In this document: one piece after another, positions 16,744 to 23,502 of the stretch
How the letters are laid out: each line of letters begins with the position of its first letter
How positions within the stretch are numbered: the stretch's first letter is position 1
From: Clostridium_AW sp040797845
GTDB taxonomy: Bacteria > Bacillota > Clostridia > Clostridiales > Clostridiaceae
Assembly (NCBI GenBank): GCA_040797845.1
Contig: JBFNFA010000012.1
Span: 62,001-126,000, forward strand
DNA length: 64,000 bases
Direction of reading: 5' to 3'
Notes under the pieces: generated by a model
Databases searched by the model: none
Told to the model about the DNA's origin: nothing
The model's input: the letters and a program-made list of their open reading frames with translations, nothing else
Program-made: the position numbers and the translations under genes

Positions 16744-17250
16744 ATGTTGGACATGGAGTTTAATTGGCAGGACATAAATATTGCGAATATTCGGAAAAGT
16801 GATGTAAAAATTATTCAAAATTGGCTTTATCAACAAAGTGAATTTTGTGAAGAGGATATATATCCCATAGAAATAGATAAGTTGTATGATAGATTTTTAG
16901 AATATTATATAAGTGAGAATGAGTTTTTTGCAAAAATTCAATATGAAGGAAAATTGATAGGTATACTAAAAGGCAGAGTAGAGTTCAAAAATCCACCAGA
17001 AGCATGGGTATGGTGCATAATGCTGGATTATAAATATAGAGGTTTAGGAATAGGAAGTAACATAATAAATGAAGTAAATAAATATTTAACTAGAGAATAT
17101 GGAGTTGTAAATTTTTACACTACAATTATAAAAGAAAGTCCTAGGACTATAAAATTTTTGAAAAAAAATGGGTACAAAATCATACGTGTTTCTAAAAATT
17201 ATTATGACATAGATGGTAAGCAGATGGATATGTTAATTTTGAAAAAATAA
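16744..17250 (+). CDS. GNAT-family N-acetyltransferase
   Basis: A 168-aa single GNAT domain: substrate loop in the first 60 residues, motif A as LDYKYRGLGIGSNIINEV (acetyl-CoA pyrophosphate loop) and motif B ending in TIKFLKKNGYKIIRV. The ATG at 16744 has GAGGTG 6 bases before it; the 47 residues of open frame upstream are AT-rich, Lys/Phe-heavy and follow a terminator, so they are not included. The LUD gene follows after 15 bp. Substrate unknown. Confidence 0.85.
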   Translation: MLDMEFNWQDINIANIRKSDVKIIQNWLYQQSEFCEEDIYPIEIDKLYDRFLEYYISENEFFAKIQYEGKLIGILKGRVEFKNPPEAWVWCIMLDYKYRGLGIGSNIINEVNKYLTREYGVVNFYTTIIKESPRTIKFLKKNGYKIIRVSKNYYDIDGKQMDMLILKK

Positions 17251-17265
17251 TTTGGAGGGGATAGT

Positions 17266-17907
17266 ATGGATAAGAATCTCTTATGGTATTTAGAAAAAAA
17301 AGTAGGAAAAACTATTGAAGCATTAAAAAGAAATAATATGGATGCATACTTTGTAAAAGACGAATCTGAGTTAAGAGAAAAGCTTCAAGAATTGCTAAAA
17401 GAGAAATCAACTGTTTCAGTGGGAGGGTCTATGACTCTACTCGAAACTGGAGTTATTGATTTTTTAAGACATGGGGAATATAAATTTTTAGACAGATACG
17501 ATGAACATTTAACACCTGCAGATATTAAGAAATTATACAGGGATACATTTTATGCAGACACTTATATTTGTAGTACAAATGCATTAACAGAGGCAGGGGA
17601 GTTATATAATATTGATGGAAATGGGAATAGAGTAGCTGCCATGATATTTGGTCCTGACCAAGTTATTGTTATAACAGGAATTAATAAAATAGTAAAGGAT
17701 TTAAAAGAAGCTGAGGACAGAGTAAAAAGACTAGCAGCCCCAATAAATGCTAAAAGACTTAGTAAAAACACTCCTTGTGCAAAGGTTGGTTATTGTACAG
17801 ACTGTAATATAGATGATAGAATATGTAGTGATTATGTAGTTTTAAAAAGACAAAAGACTAAGGGAAGAATTAAGGTTATAATAGTTGGTAAAGAATTAGG
17901 GTATTAA
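17266..17907 (+). CDS. LUD-domain (lactate utilisation-type) protein
   Basis: A 213-aa protein consisting of one LUD (LutB/LutC, formerly DUF162) domain: VSVGGSMTLLETGV and ICSTNALTEAGELYNIDGNGNR are typical. The C-terminal part has a Cys cluster (CTDCNIDDRIC). LutC-type proteins take part in lactate oxidation complexes; lone LUD proteins like this are frequent in anaerobes and of unclear role. GGAGGGG lies before the ATG. It probably forms a pair with the GNAT gene upstream. The stop codon is inside the terminator stem. Confidence 0.85.
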   Translation: MDKNLLWYLEKKVGKTIEALKRNNMDAYFVKDESELREKLQELLKEKSTVSVGGSMTLLETGVIDFLRHGEYKFLDRYDEHLTPADIKKLYRDTFYADTYICSTNALTEAGELYNIDGNGNRVAAMIFGPDQVIVITGINKIVKDLKEAEDRVKRLAAPINAKRLSKNTPCAKVGYCTDCNIDDRICSDYVVLKRQKTKGRIKVIIVGKELGY

Positions 17908-17923
17908 TTTAATACCCTTTTTT
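17898..17923 (+). terminator. Terminator after LUD gene
   Basis: Stem AGGGTATTAA / TTAATACCCT with T6; overlaps the LUD stop codon. Confidence 0.85.
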
Positions 17924-18009
17924 AACTATCGTATAAATCTTATGTACGTATTAAAATTAGAAAAGTTCTATAAAAAAACATATAAATCTTAAGAAATTCT
18001 TAAATTTTC

Positions 18010-18039
18010 TTGACATTATTGTTAAGTCTCAACTATAAT
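18010..18039 (+). promoter_or_regulatory. Sigma-A promoter of riboswitch/NlpC-P60 gene
   Basis: TTGACA (18010-18015), 18-bp spacer, TATAAT (18034-18039), directly before the riboswitch. Confidence 0.8.
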
Positions 18040-18045
18040 ATAATA

Positions 18046-18176
18046 GGTGCTGAATCTTAAGTTTATCTTAAGTACGGAGGAACCAGTAAGTGTGGGGTTA
18101 ATCTTAGTAATATAATGTAGGCTAAGTAGGGTAGCCTTTGCCCGAACCCGTCAGCTAACTTCGGAAGCAAGAAAGG
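18046..18176 (+). ncRNA. Cyclic di-AMP riboswitch (ydaO/yuaA type)
   Basis: The conserved ydaO pieces appear in order: GTGCTGAATCTT, GGAGGAACCA, GGGGTTAATCTT, AGTAGGGT, TTTGCCCGAACCCGTCAGC and TAACTTCGGAAGC. This aptamer senses c-di-AMP and usually turns off cell-wall hydrolase and potassium or osmolyte genes. Here it precedes an NlpC/P60 hydrolase. No terminator lies between aptamer and gene; the ribosome-binding site AAGGTGG (18173-18179) starts right at the aptamer end, which suggests translational control. Confidence 0.92.
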
Positions 18177-18185
18177 TGGAAAAGT

Positions 18186-18785
18186 ATGAATTCTTCAAAG
18201 CAAAAGCTAAGCTCAATTCTAGTATTTTTTATTTTTTTAATAGGTTTTACTGTGTTTAAAAGCGATCTTGTTAAAGCAGATGCATCAATTGATGTGAATA
18301 ATAAAGCTATGGAAGTAAGATCAGCTACAGTAAAAACAAATAAGGTTATTATAGTTCCAAAGAGAAATAATGAAGATAGTTCTAAATCATCCAGTACTTC
18401 AAAATCATACAGTAGAGGTGGAAGAAGTGATATAGTATCATATTCATACAATTTCTTAGGAAGACCTTATGTATGGGGAGCAGCAGGACCATCAGCTTTT
18501 GATTGTTCAGGATTTACACAGTATGTGTATGCTGGGTTTGGAGTAGGATTAGGTCACTATACAGGATCACAGTATCAAGTAGGACAACCAGTTAAAAAAA
18601 GTGAATTGGTTGCTGGTGATTTAGTTTTCTTTAACACAGATGGACCCATATCTCATGTGGGAATGTATATCGGAGGAGGACAATTTATACATGCCTCTTC
18701 AGGAAGTAAAAAAGTTACTATAAGCGAACTTTCAGGAAGTTATTATGCTGAAAGATATGCAGGAGCTAGAAGAATAATTAAATAA
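18186..18785 (+). CDS. Secreted NlpC/P60 peptidoglycan endopeptidase
   Basis: A 199-aa protein: signal peptide (residues 1-31, hydrophobic, ending VKADA), Ser-rich linker (~60-80) and an NlpC/P60 catalytic domain (~82-199). The Cys-His-His triad is visible: C107 in FDCSGF, H157 in SHVGMYIG and H169 in FIHAS. It should cut gamma-D-Glu-diamino acid bonds in peptidoglycan, acting outside the cell. It has no cell-wall-binding repeats. Control by c-di-AMP fits known links between this messenger and wall turnover. Confidence 0.92.
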   Translation: MNSSKQKLSSILVFFIFLIGFTVFKSDLVKADASIDVNNKAMEVRSATVKTNKVIIVPKRNNEDSSKSSSTSKSYSRGGRSDIVSYSYNFLGRPYVWGAAGPSAFDCSGFTQYVYAGFGVGLGHYTGSQYQVGQPVKKSELVAGDLVFFNTDGPISHVGMYIGGGQFIHASSGSKKVTISELSGSYYAERYAGARRIIK

Positions 18786-18798
18786 TTAGATAATTTTT

Positions 18799-18828
18799 GC
18801 CCGACAGATCTGTCGGGCTTGTTTTTTT
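18799..18828 (+). terminator. Terminator after NlpC/P60 gene
   Basis: Perfect 20-bp palindrome 18799-18818 (stem GCCCGACAGA) then T7. Confidence 0.9.
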
Positions 18829-18896
18829 ATTATGTTTTTTATCATAAAATCGCCCCTTGTTAAATAGTATTTAATAGAGAGTATTTTTAAAACGGG

Positions 18897-19643
18897 GTGA
18901 TAAAAATAAAGTATACAAGATATGATCTTAAAAGAAAAAGAAAAAATAAATCTGTCTCTTTTATTTTAGTGATTTTACTAATGTTATGTTTATTATTAGC
19001 TGTAGGATTTTTATTTAAAGCTCTATCAAAGGAAAACACTAATGGCACTATAGAAAATAAGAAAGAAAATATAAATATAACAGAAGAAGAGACTGGAAAA
19101 GAAAAAGAACCTAAGAATGCTAAGGAAGTGGCTTTTGTTAAGGGTGAAGTTGCAAAGTATGCAGCTGTTCAAGGTGGTATGTTTAAAAATGAGGAATACG
19201 CTAAGGAGACAAGGGATAAAATAAGTCCCTTTGGAAACCCATTTATATCAAATGAAGGAGAATTTAAGAGAGTAATTTTAGGTGTATACAGTGAAGAAGA
19301 AAGTAAAAAAGTAATGGATGAGTTAACAAAAAATAAAATAGAAAATTCTAGGTTAGTATTTGAAATAGAATATAATGATGTATGTGATTTTGAAATAGCT
19401 CAAATAACTAATGCCTATTTGCAAATATTAAATAAATTATCAGAGAAAAACGTAAAACATATTGAAACAAAGGAGCTAAAACAATGGGTTGATTCTTTAA
19501 ACGATATAGATACAAACAGCAAGAATATAGATAAATTAAAAGAAATTAAAAATAAAGTAAACTCTCTACCAGAAAAGATTAGTAAAGATAATTTAGAAGA
19601 GAACTATGTGTTTATATATAATTATCTTAAAAAGTTTAATTAA
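18897..19643 (+). CDS. SPOR-domain membrane protein
   Basis: A 248-aa bitopic protein: basic N-terminus, one membrane segment (~residues 23-44), charged linker, then a SPOR-like domain (~87-155, YAAVQGGMFKNEEYAKE and VILGVYSEEES) that probably binds septal denuded glycan. The C-terminal ~90 residues are helical and unassigned. It precedes maf-radC-mreBCD, as in other clostridia, but a terminator separates it from maf. The start codon is taken as GTG at 18897; GGGGTG overlaps this codon, so the true start may be slightly downstream. Confidence 0.7.
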   Translation: MIKIKYTRYDLKRKRKNKSVSFILVILLMLCLLLAVGFLFKALSKENTNGTIENKKENINITEEETGKEKEPKNAKEVAFVKGEVAKYAAVQGGMFKNEEYAKETRDKISPFGNPFISNEGEFKRVILGVYSEEESKKVMDELTKNKIENSRLVFEIEYNDVCDFEIAQITNAYLQILNKLSEKNVKHIETKELKQWVDSLNDIDTNSKNIDKLKEIKNKVNSLPEKISKDNLEENYVFIYNYLKKFN

Positions 19644-19648
19644 TTAAA

Positions 19649-19691
19649 TTAGCCCATCATTTATTAATATTAAATGATGGGCTAATTTTTA
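19649..19691 (+). terminator. Terminator between SPOR gene and maf
   Basis: Perfect 15-bp stem 19649-19663 / 19671-19685 with a 7-base loop, then T5. Confidence 0.88.
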
Positions 19692-19829
19692 ACTTTATAA
19701 AAAATTTATTAACATTATATTATACATACTTGTTAATAAATTATATAAATGATAAACTATAAAAGGTAAAAGATATAATTTTTAATAATGTGGCAATAAT
19801 TACTAAAAACCGATACAGGAAGTGTAAAA

Positions 19830-20408
19830 ATGAGAATTATTTTAGCGTCAGCTTCAGAAAGAAGAAAAGAATTACTAAAAAGAATACTATGTGATTTCGA
19901 AGTTATTGTGAGTCAATTTGATGAAGATCAGGTGGCCTTTAATGGAGATTGTGGAAATTATGTCATAGAATTAGCCAAAGGAAAAGGAATGGATGTAGCT
20001 TCAAATATTAAAGATAAAAATTCCTTGATTATTGCCTGTGACACAGTGGTATTCTTTAATGGTAAAGTGCTTGGTAAGCCTAAAAGTGAAGAAGAAGCTT
20101 TTTCTATGCTTAAAGAATTAAGCGGAAATGTTCACTTTGTTTACTCTGGTATATTTATCTATAATAAAGAAAATAATTCTATAATGACAGATTATATATG
20201 TACAGAAGTTAAGTTTTCTAATCTTTCAGATGAAGTTATAAAAAAATACATAGAAAGTAAGGAACCTTTTGATAAGGCTGGTGCTTATGGTATTCAAGGC
20301 TATGGAGGAATTTTTGTAGAAAAAATAAACGGATGTTATTATAACGTTGTAGGTCTTCCACTAAATAGTCTATATAAAATGCTAAAGGAGATGGGGGTAA
20401 ATCTTTAA
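19830..20408 (+). CDS. maf: Maf nucleotide pyrophosphatase
   Basis: A 192-aa Maf/Ham1-fold house-cleaning pyrophosphatase that hydrolyses non-canonical nucleoside triphosphates such as dTTP/UTP analogues. Signatures: ILASASERRKELL at the N-terminus, ACDTVV (catalytic Asp), GKPKSEEEA, and DKAGAYGIQGYG near the end. First gene of the run maf-radC-mreBCD-mrdA. A weak GGAAGTG precedes the ATG. Confidence 0.93.
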   Translation: MRIILASASERRKELLKRILCDFEVIVSQFDEDQVAFNGDCGNYVIELAKGKGMDVASNIKDKNSLIIACDTVVFFNGKVLGKPKSEEEAFSMLKELSGNVHFVYSGIFIYNKENNSIMTDYICTEVKFSNLSDEVIKKYIESKEPFDKAGAYGIQGYGGIFVEKINGCYYNVVGLPLNSLYKMLKEMGVNL

Positions 20409-20426
20409 AAGGAGTAGTTAAATTTA

Positions 20427-21113
20427 ATGAAAAACAATTTAAAGCTAAGGGATTTACCTATTAATGAAAGACCTAGGGAGAGATTGCTTCGATATGGATG
20501 TGAAAGTCTTTCTAATGTGGAATTATTGGCAGTTATTTTACGAACAGGTAGTAAAAAAGAAAATGTTTTAAGTTTGTGTGGAAATATAATGGAGATATCT
20601 AAAGGCTTAAATGGTATTTTAGAATTATCTAGAGAAGAATTAATGCAAATCGATGGTGTTGGAGAGGCTAAAGTATGTCAACTTTTAGCTTTATCTGAAC
20701 TCTTCAAAAGATTCAAGTCTTTTAAGTCAGGAGATAATTACCAAATAACTAAACCTCAGGATGCAGCTTTTTTGGTTATGGAGGAAATGAGGTATTTAAA
20801 ACAGGAATATATTAAAGTAATAATGTTAAACACTAAAAATGGTGTTATAAAGGTTAAAGATATATTTATTGGAAGTTTAAATAGTTCTATTGTGCATCCA
20901 CGAGAAATATTTTGTGAAGCAATAAAAAATAACAGTTCATCAATAATTATTTGTCATAATCATCCGTCTGGTGATCCTGTACCAAGTAATGAAGATATTG
21001 ACATTACAAAAAGGATAGTGGAATGTGGTAATATAATAGGTATAGAACTATTGGATCATATAATAATTGGTGACGGAGTTTATATAAGTTTAAAAGAAAA
21101 AGGCATGGTGTGA
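20427..21113 (+). CDS. radC: RadC-family JAB/MPN protein
   Basis: The 228-aa protein has an N-terminal helix-hairpin-helix region (LMQIDGVGEAKVCQLLAL) and a C-terminal JAMM/MPN+ domain with the metal motif HNHPSGD and a conserved Asp further on. The family is named for a misassigned repair mutation; its true role is unknown, though its fixed place before mreB is widespread. AAGGAG precedes the ATG. It is 18 bp from maf and 19 bp from mreB. Confidence 0.92.
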   Translation: MKNNLKLRDLPINERPRERLLRYGCESLSNVELLAVILRTGSKKENVLSLCGNIMEISKGLNGILELSREELMQIDGVGEAKVCQLLALSELFKRFKSFKSGDNYQITKPQDAAFLVMEEMRYLKQEYIKVIMLNTKNGVIKVKDIFIGSLNSSIVHPREIFCEAIKNNSSSIIICHNHPSGDPVPSNEDIDITKRIVECGNIIGIELLDHIIIGDGVYISLKEKGMV

Positions 21114-21132
21114 TTGAAAGGAGAAATTATAG

Positions 21133-22149
21133 ATGGCATTGTTTGGAATATCTAAAGATATGGGAATAGACTTAGGAACAGCAAATACATTAATATACGT
21201 AAAAGGAAAGGGAGTAGTTTTAAGAGAACCTTCCGTTGTTGCAATAAATAGTGATACAAAAAGAGTATTGGCAGTTGGTGAAGAAGCTAAACAAATGATA
21301 GGAAGAACTCCGGGTAATATAATAGCTATAAGACCTTTAAGAGATGGAGTAATTGCAGATTTTGATGTGACTCAAGCTATGATGAAAAAATTTATTGAAA
21401 AAGTAAGTTCTAAAAGTGCTTTTACTAGCCCTAGAATAATTGTATGTTTTCCATCAGGAGTTACTGAAGTTGAAAAGAGAGCAATAGATGCAGCTACAAA
21501 ACAAGCAGGTGCAAGAGAAGTATTACTTATGGAAGAACCGATGGCAGCAGCTATTGGAGCAGGTCTTCCAGTTAATGAACCTACAGGAAGCATGATTGTA
21601 GATATTGGTGGAGGAACTACTGAAGTTGCGATTATTTCTTTAGGTGGAATAGTAACTAGTAAATCTTTAAGGGTTGCAGGAGATGAATTTGATCAATCAA
21701 TAATAAGCTACATAAAAAAGAATTTTAATTTAATGATTGGAGAAAGAACAGCTGAAAATGTAAAAATTGAGTTAGGGTCTGCATATGACACTGGAGAAAA
21801 TAATTCAATGCAGATAAGAGGTAGGGATTTAATAACTGGACTACCTAAAGTTATAGATATAACTGAAAGTGAAATAAGAGAGGCTCTAGCAGAACCTATA
21901 GCTTCTATTATAGAGGCTATAAAAAGCACTTTAGAGAAAACACCACCAGAATTAGCTTCAGATATAATGGATAAAGGTATAATGCTCGCTGGTGGAGGAG
22001 CTACACTAAAAGGATTAGATATACTTGTTAACAAAGAAACCCATATGCCAGTTCACATAGCCGATGCTTCTATAGATTGTGTTGCCATAGGAGCGGGAAA
22101 AGCACTAGATACTTTGGATAAATTATTAGATAGTAAAAGAAAAAGATAA
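21133..22149 (+). CDS. mreB: Rod-shape actin homologue MreB
   Basis: A 338-aa bacterial actin that positions lateral wall synthesis. Actin-family nucleotide motifs are present: GIDLGTANT (phosphate 1), MIVDIGGGTTEVAII (phosphate 2) and LAGGGATLKGLD (adenosine). The N-terminal amphipathic start MALFGISKDMG suggests membrane attachment. GGAG is well placed. It is followed two bases later by mreC, so the two are translationally linked. Confidence 0.97.
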   Translation: MALFGISKDMGIDLGTANTLIYVKGKGVVLREPSVVAINSDTKRVLAVGEEAKQMIGRTPGNIIAIRPLRDGVIADFDVTQAMMKKFIEKVSSKSAFTSPRIIVCFPSGVTEVEKRAIDAATKQAGAREVLLMEEPMAAAIGAGLPVNEPTGSMIVDIGGGTTEVAIISLGGIVTSKSLRVAGDEFDQSIISYIKKNFNLMIGERTAENVKIELGSAYDTGENNSMQIRGRDLITGLPKVIDITESEIREALAEPIASIIEAIKSTLEKTPPELASDIMDKGIMLAGGGATLKGLDILVNKETHMPVHIADASIDCVAIGAGKALDTLDKLLDSKRKR

Positions 22150-22151
22150 AT

Positions 22152-22991
22152 ATGGGCTTTTTAAAAAATAAACTGGCAGTAGCTATAATTGTACTGTCAG
22201 TTACATTTTTAGTTTTAATTGGGTATAGTGCCAAGAGAGAAAAAGTATCTTTTGTTGAGAACGGTGTGGGGGTAGCGATTAATCCTATTCAAGGATTCTT
22301 TTATAAGGTCAATACAAAGGCTAAGAATTTTACAGAATTTGTTACTAGTTTTTCCGATGTTAAAAAAGAAAATGAAGAATTAAAGAAGAGAAATACTGAA
22401 TTAGAAAGTAAAGAAAAAGATTATGATGTATTAAAGGCAGAAAATGAAAGACTTAGAGGAATGCTAAAATTTAAAGAGCAGAACTCTGAATATGACTATA
22501 TAGGCTGTGACATTGTGGGAAGAAGCGGAGGAACCTTTTTGGAGGAATTTACCATCAATAAGGGTAAAAAAGATGGAATCGAAAAGCAAATGGCAGTAAT
22601 AACAGAAGATGGATTAGTTGGACAAATAGGTTCAGTAGGAGATAACTGGGCTATAGTTCAAACATTATCTAATGAAAATATAGCTGTTACCAGTATAGTG
22701 CAAAGTACTAGGGAGAGCGTAGGGGTAACTAAGGGTTATAAAGAGGGTAGAAATAAGAAATTAGCAAAAATTTACTACCTTCCATTGGAGTCTGAAATTA
22801 AAATAGGGGATTCTATATTGACATCAGGAACAGGATTATATCCAAAAGGTATTAGAATAGGTGAAGTAGTAGATGTTGAAGAGGACAAAGGTAAGGTTAT
22901 GAAAAATGCTATTATACAACCTTTTGTAGATTTTTCTAAGCTAGAAGAGGTTTTAGTAGTAGTTCCTAAGAATAAATTGAATATTAGGTGA
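22152..22991 (+). CDS. mreC: Rod-shape protein MreC
   Basis: The 279-aa protein has one N-terminal membrane helix (~residues 7-24), a coiled coil (~65-110, rich in KENEELKKRN patterns) and the double beta-barrel MreC domain (~115-275). It spans the membrane and links MreB to PBP2 and RodA. It starts 2 bp after mreB with no strong Shine-Dalgarno sequence, consistent with coupled translation, and its end overlaps the mreD region. Confidence 0.95.
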   Translation: MGFLKNKLAVAIIVLSVTFLVLIGYSAKREKVSFVENGVGVAINPIQGFFYKVNTKAKNFTEFVTSFSDVKKENEELKKRNTELESKEKDYDVLKAENERLRGMLKFKEQNSEYDYIGCDIVGRSGGTFLEEFTINKGKKDGIEKQMAVITEDGLVGQIGSVGDNWAIVQTLSNENIAVTSIVQSTRESVGVTKGYKEGRNKKLAKIYYLPLESEIKIGDSILTSGTGLYPKGIRIGEVVDVEEDKGKVMKNAIIQPFVDFSKLEEVLVVVPKNKLNIR

Positions 22992-22996
22992 TAGGT

Positions 22997-23488
22997 ATGA
23001 GAAAGATAGTAACTTTATTTTCCATAGTCCTTATACTTTTTATAGGAGATAATTCAATTATACCTTTTCTTGCCATCAAAGGATTTGGTCCTAGCCTTTT
23101 ATTTGTATTTATAGTGAGTTATTCAATTATAAATGGAAGTTGGGAAGGCTTATGGTTGGGTATTTTTGCAGGGTTGCTGCAAGATATTTATTTTTCAAAT
23201 GTTTTAGGTATAAATGCATTAACAAATATGTTAAGTTGTGTAATAGCAGGTTATGTTGGAATTAATATATTTAAAGAAAAAATATTAATTCCAGTAGCAA
23301 CTAGTTTTTTGCTGAGCATTTTTAAAGGTATACTAGTGTTTATGCTGTTGTATATTGTTGGTGTAAGTATGCCTTTAAGAAATATATTTTTTAATTCCCT
23401 ATATAATATGTTAATTTCGATTCTGATATATAAGTTTGTATTCAAATTATGCAATAAGGATTACATGGAGAGAAAATGGAAATTTTAA
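22997..23488 (+). CDS. mreD: Rod-shape membrane protein MreD
   Basis: A 163-aa protein with about five hydrophobic helices and very few charged residues, in the position expected for MreD. The ATG at 22997 is preferred because AGGTGA (22986-22991) lies 5 bases upstream; a GTG at 22988 would fall inside that ribosome-binding site. It completes the mreBCD set and is followed after 14 bp by PBP2. MreD is fast-evolving, so the call rests on topology and context. Confidence 0.9.
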   Translation: MRKIVTLFSIVLILFIGDNSIIPFLAIKGFGPSLLFVFIVSYSIINGSWEGLWLGIFAGLLQDIYFSNVLGINALTNMLSCVIAGYVGINIFKEKILIPVATSFLLSIFKGILVFMLLYIVGVSMPLRNIFFNSLYNMLISILIYKFVFKLCNKDYMERKWKF

Positions 23489-23502
23489 AGGAATGGTGAA
23501 TT

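Noticed and set aside
22988..22996. GTG start for mreD (similarly minE 27900, rng 34520, obgE 37667)
   Set aside because: Each of these GTG codons lies inside a Shine-Dalgarno AGGTG or GGGGTG; the start about 9 bases later fits spacing and homologues.
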